A stretch of 64,000 nt of DNA, from contig NC_090134.1 of the NCBI RefSeq assembly GCF_040581485.1, forward strand, positions 18,157,501-18,221,500. The letters run 5' to 3'. This DNA is from Linepithema humile. Its lineage: Eukaryota > Arthropoda > Insecta > Hymenoptera > Formicidae. A model generated the notes under the pieces. It was not told the origin of the DNA. It did no database searches and worked only from the letters and a program-made list of their open reading frames with translations. Position 1 is the first letter of the stretch; each line of letters opens with the position of its first letter. The position numbers and the translations under genes are program-made. Of this stretch, positions 38,374 to 53,274 are shown piece after piece.

Positions 38374-40874
38374 TTATTACGGGTCATTATTATCAGAATA
38401 TAGATACACTCGGTGTGTCGTGCGTTTCTTATTGTTGCATCGTAATGTGCAAACGAGTGCCACTCGTCTTAACAATTGGCGAAAATAAATCCTAGTAAAC
38501 TACCGAACGCGACCGAAAAGTATTTTAAATTAAAGCGGCAACACGGAACAAGTGAATGTATGAGAGTGAAAGAGGGAGGAGGAATAGAACGGAGATTAGA
38601 AGACAAAGTGTTAATTTTGCTGGATCCGTAAATTTTTGTACACAGACAATATTGGACGTTGACTTTCATAGATCATGGTGTTTTTTTTTTCACGGGAAGT
38701 GACGCAAGACGAATCAATCGTGAATTGTGTACCAATAACACTGTAATAGGAGGCAGTAAAATGGACACGAAATAGATAGAAGATATTTGCTCGCAGTGAC
38801 TTTATAGCCACGATCAGGTATGAATAATAAGCGTTTTTTACAACTCTTCGAGGTACGCGCGGTAAATTAATTGTCGTCTTATTACAGTAGCGTACTACAT
38901 TGTTAATCTCTTGTATCCCGGTAAAGTAGCGAGATTAACTTTTAATTCGACTTGTTCTTTTTATCCCGTGAATAGAGAAGATATGGATGGGCAGAAATTA
39001 AGAGCAAAATGGTGTTGAATTTAAAAATACGACTGTATAGTGTTTTTTAATCTGGTAAGAATAATTCGCGTCTTAAAATACTTAAATCGTGTCTTTTTGA
39101 AATCAATTTTAAACACACACCTACGTGACTGCCAGACACTTACAACGCTACATTAAGAACTAATTTCATTCGTGATGCGTGACGTTCGGTTCTTAAAAAC
39201 GATTGTAGAGATGTCCGATGATATCTAACACAACATTATTGTAACGACCCAATCATACACGAATCTACGATGTATTATCGTACGAAGGTATTTAAATGAA
39301 TCTTAGTTACATAAATGAGGTTGCCAGAGACTTTACATATGCAGGATTGTCCTAGATTTCAAAGCAAAAAAGGGACCTGCAATATATATATTGCAAAAAA
39401 CTTTTGCATTTAATATAAATTCTATAATCTTACAATATTACGCGTTTTAAACGTGGAAGAAAATTTAAAATAAAAACTTATTGAATAATATATTACTTTT
39501 TATATAATAATATTCTTTTTCTTAATTAATCTAAGTAGTTTCTGTACTTCGGAAAGAAAAATCTGGCAATCCCGGCGCAAATAAAGGCTCCAAAACAGGC
39601 GTCGACGTAATGCGTTGACCTCGGCCTTAAAAGCTGCACTTTGTACAATTAGACTGCGTGTTACAAACCGCGAGTCTCGTAACTAGCTATGTGCTCCGTG
39701 TTAACGCTAGTAATAACATTAATGAGTAACTCTTTAACGTCCACTCCAACGAGCAGCTAGGACACGCGAGTACTGCGAAAAATCCTTGCCACAGGTTGTT
39801 GGCTGTGTTAATAGCCCGGCGCGATGACATATCCGTTATGTGCCATCTTTGTCATTCGAAATGGACATCTGTACGAGCCTGGGTTTTTCTAGTGTGTCTC
39901 TCTATCAATTTTATATTTTTTACCATAGTTCCAAAGCGCCGAGCGCATATTTACGCTTCTATTGCGGACAATAAAAATTTCAGTTTTAAAAATAATAAAG
40001 TGTCTCGACGATGTCAAGACTATTGTTTGAAACAATAGTATTGCGTACATATGCGCTCTATCAAAGGAATATATCACATGTACTTATACGTATCATCGCG
40101 ACATATCAGATGTGATCTGAAAGCCGGATGGAGGGAGGAAATAAACATCCCTTAGAAATCGCGGTGCGAGGAAGCGAACGCAGTTGCCAACGAGATTATT
40201 TCAAGTTTTCAAGATTTTACAAAATATTTCTTTAAAATGTTTGAGAAATTTCCCACATATCCACGTATTTCACATATCCACCTAACTACATATCTAATCG
40301 TAGTTTCGCAGAAAAAATGTCACTCGACGCATTGTTCTTCATTTCATCGAATTAATTCATTGTATCAATCTAAATTTTGTTTTTGCGCTAGAATCGACGC
40401 GATGTTGGCAACCCCCAAAAAAGTGAGCAGAGAGCGTTATTGTATATCCTGCGTGCGCGCGCGTGTGTTGTATAAGTGTACGTGTGTATGTGTGTATAAA
40501 TTTGCGTGTGGGCCGAATGCTCGCGTGTACGTTATAAAAGAATCGGACCTAGTTTACGACCCTTAAGACGAGCCCGTGGAAGAGGGCAACCACTTTTAAG
40601 GATGTTAACGATGTACAAATGTGTAATTTAGTGTCGCAGGAAGAATCCGTCTAACGGCGTGGTACATGACGACGAAACCAGAAATATGTAAGAGAAAAAG
40701 TATATAAAAATATTTCTTTTATTTTACGAGTACGAAGGAGAGGGGGCGTGCGTACGATTGCAACCGTTTAGAAGGCATAGTCGTATATATCTATATTTCC
40801 AAGATTACACACTTTTTGAAGGTATACATAATAGAGCAGAATATACCGTTCGAACGGGAATTGTTGGTAAAAAC

Positions 40875-40880
<6 letters not shown>

Positions 40881-40905
<25 letters not shown>

Positions 40906-40932
40906 CAAGAGAAAGAAAGAGAGAGAGAGAGA
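40881..40932 (+). repeat. (GA)n microsatellite
   Basis: GA repeat of about 50 bases with two short interruptions, in AT-rich DNA with no gene nearby. Confidence 0.85.
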
Positions 40933-43900
40933 ATGAGAGACAGAGCGCGCGTAAAGGATACGCTGTCATAAACCCACATGTACGGTAAAATCATGTGCTA
41001 TAACGACAGTTGTCGAAATAAAATTTTTTTCGATCGAATCGGTGGTCTCGTTTTTCATACCTTACCACAACTTTACGCTATTTATAACGTGCAAAAATAT
41101 TACGTTTCAAAGTAGAATATTGCAAAATCGATAGGAGACAAATATGGCAATATTTGAAACCAATTGAGAAAGAAAAAAAATAGTCATTATCAATCTTATC
41201 ATTTTCTTGTAAATACTAAATCGATAACGAGGAGAGGAGTAAAATTGTCGCAAATTTATTCTGCGCAATTAGCTAGATCGTTAGTGTTAAATTTTAACCG
41301 CACTCGAGAATTATTTATGCGACTGATTTATGTATCATATATTTTAAGCAAAATGCAAAAATGTAATTTGTGTACAAATTCATAACCTGCTTTTAAATAT
41401 TTTAATTTCGCGGCTTAATGTTAAATCAAATTTTTACTCAAACAACTTAAATGCTTGATATGAATTTATTCCCAATAGGTAACCATAAGGTTGAAGTGGC
41501 GATCGTAAATTATCACGTTGATTGAAAGGAATCTCGCGGCAATACCGCGCTCTCTTTGCATCATAAATATTTATCGAGGATTTAACATTACAGCCATTTT
41601 AATGCGTTTATCTTCTGCAGTATTAATAACCATAAATGTCCACGCGTGGGCGCGAGAGCGCGGATCCTCGACATGTCTCGTTATTTTCGTCATTCCGTTG
41701 ACATTAAAAAGGGGAGTTGAACGAGATACGGGCGAAACCGACGGCTATGAGATTTCGAGCGACTGTCAAACAAACGCTCGGAACGAAGAGCAGAGAGATA
41801 GATCGAAGACAGGCAGGACGATGGTGCTCTTGACGTTTGACGAGGAGGAATCCCCTATCCGTCATTATTATAAGCGGCACTTTATCAATAGAAAGAGGGT
41901 CATCTCGTGTCAAATCGATCCGCTTGCATTTGTCAAAGTGAGAAATTATGATGGGTCTCCCGCGTACATACATCATGTAGAAGGATCATGTGAAAATTCA
42001 ATTGGAAAGTATTTCGCGTCGTATAATATTGCATCGAGTAATAGCGAGTGAAGAGGGACACGTCGAATATATGTATAGTTTAAAATGTAAAGATGACGAA
42101 AAGGAAAATCAACGAACGGGAATTAAGCGATAAGAGAAACGTCAATAACGGCAAGTCTAAATAATGGATTTTATTTAAAATTTTATGCATACCTAATTGC
42201 GTTCGTAAATTAATGTTTTAAATGTCGCGGATTGCGATTATTAAATCTGTCAATTTCTCGCATCAGCACACATACATATTCTGTATCCAACAATTGAATA
42301 ACGTTTGAAATTCACTCTCAATTCGGCAAAATGCTTTTATATATGCGACATATCGAATTATGCATGTCATTCCTTCCGAATTCTATCGCGAGTTATAGAT
42401 TGTCTGAAATAGAATTTAAGTAAACGCGGACTTTACAGCAAGAACGCGACAACGTACGTCGGATTCCTGGTCGAAAACGACACGGCCCGATTGATACCTG
42501 AACGGCCGAATTGCATCCAGGCGACACGGGTGCTGCATTCTGAAATTTCATATCCAACAATCGCGTTACAGCAACAATGCCTTGATTGGTATCATTCTAT
42601 CTGTGCCGTCTGTCCCGCGTTTCTATTTGTAACAAAAAATCAATATATCCGCATGATGTTCTACGCCCGTCTGCCCCTCCCGCCAGCCTGTCCCGTCACA
42701 CTCGCTCTCCTTTGCTCCCGATCTTGATATTGATAGCAGAGTTATTCCTTCTACCTCTAACCGGATGAACGCGTTGTCGGGGATACGCGACAAATGCGTG
42801 AGCGCGCGTTTTAGCGCTGGATTCGACTGTGCTGTGCGTATCCATGCTTTTTTTCGAGTGAAAAAGCACAGCGCTATAAAAGCTGGCACTGCATTGTGTG
42901 GCAAAATAGAGAGAAAAAAAAAAAACAATATCGTTTGAAAGGGCAATCGGTTATTATTTTCTGTACTACCGTGATGTATCGAGTATCGATTGTGTGTTAG
43001 CAGAAATACCGTTACTTGCGTCTACGAGACGAGGAAACTATTGTTTCTGGTGTTAACCATAATAATGCTCTCATGTCGTTATATATTATATTTGTACCTG
43101 CAATGAAAACACGCAGCCGCGATAATTTCATTCAGTAAATGCACGCTGTGCATTCTCGTAAGGGAAAGTAAATCATAATGAAGCGAATCATATTTTACAC
43201 GATAAATAAGCGCACTAGAATAGAGATTAATAACATCAATAAAATATCAAGACTCTCTCTTAAACAAGTACATCACCAAAATATAAAAATGTTTGGACTA
43301 AAACACATTTTAACTAATTTTAACACATTTAATTAATTCGTCTCCTTAAGTTCCAAACTAAAACTCGGAATCATGATTAAGGAAGCATGGCTGTCAAATA
43401 ATCCGCATTGTACTGTAATCGTCTTGCGTCCTAATTTTGAACAAAGCAGTACTTTTACAAAGCAATACAAGTACCTACTTTTAGCAGTATGGCGAGATCT
43501 TGGCAGCAATTCTAATTCCGCCGCGAGATATGCAGGAAAAGTGCATACACCACGATCTCGAAATGCACATGCCACGCCGTTTCTATGCGTCGAGTGTGTG
43601 AATACTTCGAACACGGCGCGCGGACTATCTCGAAACGGCATTATTATTGCGCTTTAGCATACAGCCTGCAAGGGTAAACATGCGCGTGCACACGAATTAA
43701 CGGATATACGTCGGAAAAGCGACACATTATTTTTCCGAATGGTAAAAATGCGGGTTCGGCTTGAAAAAGCGGAGACTCTTCATAATATCTCCACTGCTAT
43801 GAGCTATTGCGCCAGTCGCAATTCTGGTCGTTCCCGTATTTTTAAATCGAACTCTTCAGGGATAGCGCAATGTGCGTTCACGTTATTTGAAAAAGATTTG

Positions 43901-46396
43901 AAAAAAATATGTGCAGGCATTCCTTACAAATGCATTGAAGTTTGAAACCAATGATAGTGATTAATTTATCTTTCTATTTACGGAATAAAAATAATTTCAG
44001 TGAAACATTTGCATAAATTACACTTCTAACTTACTAATCCATATGAAAAAGCTCGATTTCGAAGAAATGAATTTGAAATAGGCTCGAGAGAAGTTAAATG
44101 TAGCAGTTGAAACTTTCTATTACAAGATGACCCGACCTCTTTCGCTGTTTTAATCGCTCGCTGCTATTCTCGCTGATTAACCGGATCTCATGTTAATTAG
44201 ACGCGAGTGGAGTTGCACGGGCGCTGGCAATTATTGTTTACGCGCGTCGCTCTTTTTCACGCTCTTGCGTGTTAGCTCGGTCCGCCGCCGCCGTTGCCTC
44301 CGCTTCGAATTTACTTCACGCAATTACCCATGGGTCTGTTCCTGATATATCGCGTTCTCCTCCACATTTTGCTTTTAATTTCGTGCCGGGCCTCCACCGG
44401 CCGTGCTAGCGCGCGGTTATCCTCGGAGGGCGATATTCATTTTATTAAGCGCGCGTGCGCCAGGCATCGCGACGTGGCAAGGGGGGAAAAAAGAGGAAAA
44501 AAGAATGGAAAACGAGGGAAAAGAGGAGGAAAATTTAAAAGCGAACGGGATCTTTTTGCAAGACTTCTAACCCCGTATTTTATCGTCCGACGGTTAAATT
44601 CGCGTGTTCGTAATTCGCACCGTTACTACCGCAATCTGAGATCCGCGGTCTTGTACAGACCGATTCGCGATCGAAGATATCGCATCATTCAGAGAACCGC
44701 TTTCCGAACCGTCTAGATAAGCCAAAGCGCCACTGCAATTAAATCTCAAGTAACACCGGCTGAGTTTTTGAGCGCAAAGTTTGAGTATCGTTAATTAGCA
44801 AACGGCGCGGTTTGCTGTGCTATCGTAGACATGTATACCTTCTCAATACCTTTCCCTCTTCTGGGTCACTCGCAAATCCAGCGGATTCGCGCGATACGAT
44901 GAAGTTTGCGCTTCGAAATCAATTTAAGAGCCGAAGCTTATACGGTAATATCGGTCGAAATTCATTCGAGCGTGTCAAGGCCGTCTTTTTCTGTATCGAG
45001 TCCACTGCGTATACGTTCTCACGCACAAAGCGGTTGTCCGTGACAAAACAACGGTGTGTTTGTATAATGTTACCTAAACGACCCAAGCAATTAACATCAA
45101 TTTTAATTCTTGCACCTAATTATCTTACCAATGTTCTCCAGAATGATGGAATTTATGAAATGATTGACTTGAATTAATTACTTATTTATCTCCATGTTAT
45201 TTAAAATACGATATATGCAATCACGATTTCGCAGTATCGATGTGTTCAAGACTTAAATAAAATTATAGTTGTTATCAAAATTAATTTGCATTGCTTTAAA
45301 AAAAGTATACATAAATAATTTACGGCATCGATATATAAAAATTATATTATGACAAAAATTACAGCTGCCTGACATACAAATATGTCTGAAAATATCTATG
45401 GATACGTAATGCACTTTACGATATTTCCAAGCACGAATGATATTTACAGACGTCATCACGCCTGGCTTTTTCCGGAATAGTGATAAGCGAGTACGAGCGG
45501 TGGAGCGGGAGGATAAAAAATCTCGTTTTAAAATCCGCCAGGAGCCCGCGCCTGTAAATTAAACTTTAATCAAAAATTCTCGCGAAGCAAAGAATAGCCC
45601 GACCGAGTTACGCTCTTGTGGTGAACCATGGGTCCGTTGGGCATACCATGGAAAAAAGACCCGCGCCAAGGGTTCGCTCGGCTTGGCGCGCCGCATCTTT
45701 TATCAGACATGAATTTCGCGTCGCGTCGATAAGCACGACACGCGCGTGCAAACAACGCGACTTATTCGCGCTCGTAGATTAGAAGTGCGTTTTCATCTAC
45801 GTTATCAGTTATACACGAGGTTAACGTCGCTTTAAATTACCGCGCGGTCGATAGGTTAATTCCATTTTCTCTAATAACTACATCGAGCCCACGGCCGTGT
45901 CCCGCTTGCATCCGAAATCGAATCATCGCGCGTCGACAGTCAATCCATCGCGTCAATTTCTAAGTGATTGCGTGTCGATACGCTCGATTAGTCAGCCGAA
46001 ATTCGGTGACAGCTTCGCGGTGGGGCGCCAAATCGATGAGGGAAAAAATTCAAGTCAATTTCGCGCTGTCTGGAATTTGCGTCTGGCCGTAGCTGCACCG
46101 AAATTTCAGCATCAAATTAAAAACCATGATCACCGTATTCCAGGTAACGTATAATTTTATATAGATTTTATATAGATATTAAGAATATTTAATTCGTTCT
46201 TGATAACCTACTTAAGAAATTGATTTTGCAATTTTCTAAGTCGAAATCTAGAACGAAGCTTTCGTTTCGTTCATAAATGTCTTTAATTGACCAATCAATT
46301 GAGATATTTTAATTCAAATTTTCATTAAATTTAACCTATTAATTGATGAAACGATTTTAACGATATATCTAATCTGTTTAATTAATTGTAACTTAC

Positions 46397-46411
46397 AGGC
46401 GTCGCGCCAAT
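46397..46411 (-). other. Candidate 15-nt micro-exon
   Basis: On the minus strand a strong acceptor (TTTCTTGTTGCAG) and a strong donor (CCT|GTAAGT) enclose exactly 15 nt that would encode IGATP in phase 0. No partner exons were identified, so this may be chance. Confidence 0.2.
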
Positions 46412-46869
46412 CTGCAACAAGAAATCATTTCTCTCCATTTCGCATTTTGCACGACAAATTTTCGCCGGGTGGCGAGGTTTAACGGGCCGAAGAAGTTTGC
46501 GCAAACGATTAAAATTACTTCAAATTTCCGAACAGAACAGCCGGGAATAACGGAGAAGCGCTACGCGGTACGGCGGCGCGCTACGTTAATACAGATGTAT
46601 GAATTACTGTCACGTACCGCGAAGGTTTTCTGTACGCGATGCGTAATTTGTACCGCTGCCTGCGCTCCGTCGTGAGATGAATAAATCATTCGCCACTTAT
46701 CACGCGGAAACTTTTGAACGTAACACATACACACACACACATATTCATACACGCACAGCATCGTTGATCCCGCACGCTGGTCGCTGTAGAGTCATATGTA
46801 ATACGCGCAGTTTAGCTACAGTTTACTTATTCCCCGAGAGCCCTTTTTCCGCCTCGACTTTCAAACGTA

Positions 46870-46883
46870 GATATATATATATA

Positions 46884-46929
<46 letters not shown>
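46870..46929. repeat. (TA)n microsatellite
   Basis: About 60 bases of alternating TA with one interruption, continuing into a short CA run. Confidence 0.9.
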
Positions 46930-46937
<8 letters not shown>

Positions 46938-49900
46938 TATATACAGCGAGGAAGGATGTACATCCAAACAACGATTTATCCTAGAACGCGTCTCGAACGA
47001 CGCTAGATATTATTCATCTGAGAATCTCGGAGTATCCCCCCCCCAACCCGACGGATATCCAACGGGGTCGGCGGGTCGCTTTTCTCCGCGAGAGAGACGA
47101 GAGGAAAGACGAAGACGGATTTCCGGTGAGTCGCTTGAGGGATTAAACTCTTCTGATGGACGTTTTTAAACCGCGATAAACGTTAGTTTATTCCATGTAT
47201 TTCGTAATAATTCTAAAAATTTGACGACAAGAGCTAATTAATGGCTCAAATATTCTGATTATAGACGCGTTACTTCTCTTTATCCCGCGAAAAACTGCAG
47301 CGAGGTCGACAGAAAGATTTTTGAAAAATACTTGTTTCAAGACACGAATAAATCTCTACAGTTTACATTACTTTTTGTAGATAGCATTTGTAGGTAGTAA
47401 AGTGTTCCTTTGTGATTTGGTAATAATAGAAGAACGCAAAAGATTTGAGTTAGTGTAAAATAGAGTGTACCCACTGTGTGTATATGTAGATGCATATTAA
47501 TGCATGGGGATACACTTGTTATACATAGGAGAAAATAATAAAGACACATTGCGGTTATTGCTACAATTGCTACTACGCAGCAGCGGATAGCGATAACAAC
47601 GAAACGTAAAATATAATTAAAGCCACCTAGGTGCGCATCCTATTCCATTCTACCTCATAAAATTGCAATAGTCCAGATGGCGGACTGATAGTATACCACG
47701 TTTATTAATTAAAGACTGGGCACGAGATGGTAGCATTTGGCGAGCTAATAAATCCCAAATACATTAAGCTCGCCGGGACTGAATTGCGTCCGCAATCTGA
47801 ATTAAAGCGCTAATCCCGGATTAACCCATTGCTATCTCTTCCTGATTAATCTGTTTGCTCATATATATATATCTATACATATATAAAGAAAGAAAATAAG
47901 GATGTTAGGGGCTCGACGTTAATTGCCCAACCCTTTCGGCGCTCCATTTTCCCTGGCAGCCGATTAAGCCTGTATTTATCAATACGACCCTCCGCAGAGA
48001 CACGCGATTTTCGAATTCCCGGTCGCGATAAGGGAGTAAAGTGCCAAGTGTCCGCGGCACGTGGTGCAGGCACGGCGCCATGACAAGTGTAAATCACGAT
48101 TCCAGGGAGAGCTCCGCGGGAAAGTTCGGCTTCGCCTTACTCGCCAGTAGCGAGTTTCGAAATCGACGACGAAAGCGGCGGGATCGAGAGTCGAAGGGGT
48201 GATGCGAAGGCACGAAGGAAAAGAGAAAAGGAAGGAAGGAAGGAAGGAAGGAAGAAAAAGGAGAACGCGCGGCACACGTGTGGCCCATTCGTTCCGAATC
48301 CTCCCGCCACCGCCATCCGGTGTGGACCGCGCGCGCGGGGTGCCGGACGGTGCAGAAGAAGAAAAAAAGAGGCGGAGGGTAGTCACGCTCCCGGGGCATT
48401 TTTCAGAAGCTGCTTGTCGGCCACCATATCCCGCCCACCGCCTCATCCCGCCCGCCCCTCGACTTCCTTTTCGCTCTCACGTCCCCGAAAAAGTCGATAG
48501 TTGCGTAGACAGCGTTCTCAAGGGTGGTGAAGAGCGGCTGCCAAAACGGGGTGAAGCGGCGACGGGGGTTGCGGCTCTCGCGGGCCGTTGTCAGAAGTTA
48601 CTATCGATTTTTCAAATTCCCCGTGGATACATAGGCGACTGACACAATCGGATTTTCTTCGTTCGCCGAGCGTCACCCGGGTTATCTGTCAAGCGCGTGT
48701 CTGACCATGCTATGGATATTACTACTCGCGCGCATAAAAAAACCGCCTAATTCATTGATTAATCGCTTTCTTATATTTGCAAAATTTTGTTCATGATTTA
48801 TTGAGTTTTTCTTTTTGTTTAAAAATGGCTAAACAAGTGTAAAATAGTCGAAAAATTGAAATTATTGGTTTTTATGAACGTAAAATATATTTTTTTTAAC
48901 TTTTCGATTTTTAAAGGCTGAGGCAATAGTTTGAAATATTCTATTTCGAATTTTTCTTTGTGTGTGTGTGTGTGTGTGTATTGAATGTGCACAGTGATAT
49001 CTATTGACTTTGGCTATTTGATTCGGACTGATCGCCTGCGAGGCAAAGTCTTTATGGACCAGGCGTGAAAACCACGTCCAATGGACGCGAAATCATTGTC
49101 GGTTGTGTGTCCGAAATTTCCGAAGTTCGGGTGTTACAGAGATACGTGTCAGAGCTATTGGGTTATTTCGCGGTAAAGCATGGCGACGCGAGACACTTGC
49201 CAAACGAGGCTATCGGCGTGGTAACGTAACCGACACTTGCATAAACAACCTGCCTGCTGCGGTACGATCGATTTCTCAAAGGCTTATCGACACATTGAAT
49301 AAATGGGGTTTTCGTGTAATTCCCTCTACGACCGAAGTCATTCCCAAATTGTATTACCACTTCTGGAATTGCGAATGCATTGGTATAACACGTCCATCGA
49401 AGTGCGAACGACTGCGAGCTTGTAAAATATATAATTAACAATTTAAACGACTGCCGCTGCGGTAAAACTGCATTCGTACTATATTGCAGTGTAAGATATT
49501 AAAATAAAATCAAACGGTGCTAAATATATTTTTAAACCAGTTACCCGTTTTCTACAAATTACGTTGGCATTAATTTTATCGTAAAAAAAATACATAACAC
49601 ATATTTAATCACGTCGCGAATGTATAAATAGATTATACTTTTTAACGATCTAATCTCAAACTTTATCGCGCGATACTGCACCCTCCTGCATTCTTCGCCA
49701 AAGTTTGTTTGTGCATAATTTGCGTGACTGTTAGTACCTTAAGGCGTCTTCCACACCCTGCTATAATCGGCTTTGCCGATCAACAAGCTCATTGGATAGT
49801 GCTCGTTACTGAATACGTGTCAATCGATCTATGCCAGTCGGCACAAAATGCCGATCAGCATGTGTAGGGCTTCGCTGACTATACTCGATAAACGACAAAA

Positions 49901-50979
49901 GAAGCCGAATTCTGTATCAAAGCAAGCATCGATCAATCCTTTATACTGATCGCCATCATTTCAATTTTCGCGTACTATATATTTAGAAAAATTTCTGAAA
50001 TTGTACATCTCTGTATAATATATTATTTAATACCAAGTTATTTATTAGATTCTATAGAGCCAAATAACTTCGGCTCTACACACGCTATGATACTACTGTG
50101 TTATATTCCTCTACTATTTAATTATGTAGATATATACGACTTTAGGATATACAGGAAGCATGTGCGAATCACTAACTCTGGACAGCTGTGCAATCCCGGT
50201 TGTATATATACTCTATAAGGTTTCTTCTACTTTAAAAATTCTCCGCACGGTTCAGTGACCACGTAGTATACGAGAGATATAGAAGTTACTCTATACTCGA
50301 TTCCCCAACGTCAACACTAGGGTTGCCATTTCACGAGGTTTAAAAATCCGGAGATCGTAGCACGAAGATGGCAGAAACAGGAGTAGGAGAGTCGCGTTTC
50401 CCCTGAATTTTAAAGTCAAATATAAAGAGGTTCGTTGACTTTTTTAATGAAACGGTGTATTTAAGACAGATGCATCTAAAATAAATGAATGTTTATCGTA
50501 TGCTATATTTGTTTAAAATGTAGGCTTTGGCGAATGTTTTTCGTGATGTTAACACGTGATCAAAGAATGTTTTTGCACGGAAGAATTAGCTCTAAAGCCA
50601 GTTCTGAAGTTTGCGAATATTATCCATTCATCAACGTTGCATCAAACAAATATGGAATATTCCCTGGCGTTAGTTCCTACAAATATCAACACGACTCCAC
50701 ATATATCAACTGTAAAACATTAAATTATTCCACTTCTTTCCAAAAGTATGGTTTTTGCTATCATCAAATGGATTTTACTTCTGCAAGAATAGATTCGTTG
50801 TATTAAAAAGTAATTATCAGATTAATTAGTAAGTGTAAGAAAAAGACCAATAAGAAGGCAGTATCTCATTGACATTGAAATTAAAATCGTGCAATTAGTT
50901 CCGCGGACTTCAGAAACTCTTTTTCTGTTTTTTTAAGCATCGACGGAGGAAAGTCGGAGTTTAACGACACGGTAACGAC

Positions 50980-51590
50980 CTACTATTTATAGCGAGGCCC
51001 CCTTTCGCGACTCGTTCTCGGACCGGCCGCGAATGCAACACTTTCCGAACCGTAGGCGGCCCGATGCGGCTCGATGACCGCGCGGGATCGATGGCCGAAT
51101 AAACAGGCCGGGCGCGCGCGGCGTGGATCGATCCGTCTCATCCCCATATCGATATCGGATGCCGCGTAGCGCATTCGTTAGATTGCCCCCGGAGCTGAAA
51201 GTCCGGTCTGACGTAACGAGGCGTGCGGAGAGAACGCGCCGAGCCGAGCGGAACGGAAAGACCAGGGCGCATGTCGATGCCTCGAGCGTAGCAGCAGCCA
51301 ATGGACTGGCTAAAATATTAAATGGGAGCAAAGACCCTGTTCTCGTACGCCACGTAGTCGTAGCGGTGGTTCAATTTCTGAGCCAGTCCACCCCTGGTCG
51401 GGGCCAAGGGGGCAGGAAGGGGAGCGCGCTAGTAGAAATAGTCGCAGTCAGACTCGCCGCGCCGCGACAGTCTAGCTCGGCACTACTGGCGACATCCGTA
51501 AGCGCGGCCGAGAAAAGGAGGGATGGACGATGCGTGTCATCCGTCGGCACGCAGGGTGAATTAACTTTAAGCGGACAAAGAGATTGAGTT
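50980..51590. other. CpG-rich island, no gene recognised
   Basis: A 600-bp block with much higher GC and CpG than its surroundings, open for over 100 codons on both strands. Neither translation resembles a known family and both are rich in Arg, Ala and Ser, as expected from CpG-rich sequence. A promoter or first exon of an unseen gene is possible. Confidence 0.3.
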
Positions 51591-53274
51591 GTATAAACGA
51601 AATATATAGATTATGCTTGCTAAATCGAGAAGATAAAAAATATTTACGATTTTTCTTCTTCTTCCTTATCCTCGATATTTTCTTTTATGCAAAATAGATA
51701 TCACTTCAAAATTTTTCCAGTCTAAAATTTAGACGGGAAAAAATTGATCTAGTTAAATAATTTTCAAATGAGAAAAGGAAATACGCGGAATACTCTTATC
51801 GCCTATATCGTAAATTTCGCACTGGAAAAATCGATTCTCTTCTAGCTTTTCCACAGTGCTGATTAACTATAATTGAAGTTATTGGCAATTACGCCAGTGA
51901 TGCGTACTGCATATGAATACAGCGCACGGTGTTATGTAACAAGCACATGTAGCACAAGTACACAATCGTCTTAAGATAATAGACACTAAAGTTTGGTAGA
52001 TTGTAATCATGTTAAATTGTTCCTTTTTTCCGAGTTGGATAACAGCGCGGAACTTTAACGATTGTTGTCTTAAGACAATGGCTTACAATAGCTCTCATTG
52101 TTGCATAACGTATATCCTGTTGCCTATAAATCCCAGAAACTTTTCGATCTCAACGGCAATTTGGTTAATTTTATGTCAAACAAATTTGTCAATAAATAAA
52201 AAACGGCATTTCTAATTATTTACGAAAATAAAGCTCATTAATTATTATCGTATTAAGCTACACAAGTAAAAGTCGTCTAAGGAAAGCGAGCGATATTGCA
52301 AATTTAGAATTTGTGAACGGAAAATGGTTAACGTTAATCATTGACAACTATTCTGACACGCTAAAGTGATACGTATTGCGACACATCTGTCGATTCGATT
52401 TTCTCATGTCACGTGTCTTGAACAATCGAACAAATTTTATAAATAACTATATATAATATATATATGTAATGGAGCATACTAAAATAATATATCTTGAATC
52501 AAGTTTGCTTTTTTCCAGTGAATATATGCTAGAAATAACCCAGAACGGTTGAATATCGAAGCATGGAAAAGCAACGCAAGCGGCGATAGGGCATTCACTT
52601 TTTACAAAACGCACGAGTACTTGTCGTTCACGTATGGTCAACCGCAAACAGGTTGCCACAATTTTTTTTCGGCGAGTATGCACAAGAGTATTGGCATCCC
52701 GCGCCGCTGCCTATTTTAACGCAGAAGTTTTGTCATAAAAACTGCGCGCATATATATTGTGCACGGTTCGTTTAATAGGTCACGATTTATACTGTTTTAC
52801 ATGTGATCATACGAGAATTACATGCGTTTGAACAAGAATACAAAATAACTCTACTTTGATAATACTGTTTTTCTCGCTAGCCTGGCGTTAAAATATTTTC
52901 AACATTTTATCGAACAGTTATAATTCATCGAACTTTGTATTAATTTATATCCAGAACGGCGTACTACGCCATTATATATAACTTGTATTCCGTATCCGCA
53001 GCGAAACACGGCGAATGGACTTAATAGATTTAATTTAATTTCGAGGCGTTTATCAAATTACGATCATTATTAAATACTTATGATTAATGGAGATATATGA
53101 AAATGCATTAATTTATTTTACGTCGTAAAATTTATACTGCTTGTTTAAAACGTGACGTCACCGATTATTATATTTATACCAATTAACGTCGTTAATCCCA
53201 ACACCACCAATTATAAAAGCGAGAATGGAACTTTACCTAGTTATTCGTTCTATTTTCCTCTACACGGGTTCTAG

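Larger units (their letters stand above)
32633..53274. other. 20-kb gene-poor interval
   Basis: I found no exon chain here comparable to those elsewhere in the window. Open frames are short and lack family resemblance. Contents that can be named: a fold-back repeat (33142-33314) and its diverged partner near 34911-34990, a 25-base A run (36314-36338), a hAT-type MITE (38148-38373), a GA microsatellite (40881-40932), a TA microsatellite (46870-46929), a TG run (about 48959-48979), a candidate 15-nt minus-strand exon (46397-46411) and a CpG-rich island (50980-51590). Long introns of a gene with tiny exons remain possible. Confidence 0.4.

Noticed and set aside
41518..42051. A 177-codon plus-strand open frame
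   Set aside because: Does not begin with a convincing ATG, has no recognised motif and mixed codon use; likely chance, though not excluded.
44294..44716. A 140-codon plus-strand open frame with a hydrophobic start
   Set aside because: No ATG at the hydrophobic start and an Arg/Lys-rich low-complexity remainder; no splice context or family match.
51123..51587. A 154-codon plus-strand open frame in the CpG island
   Set aside because: Composition-driven (Arg/Ala/Ser) and mirrored by a similar open frame on the other strand.
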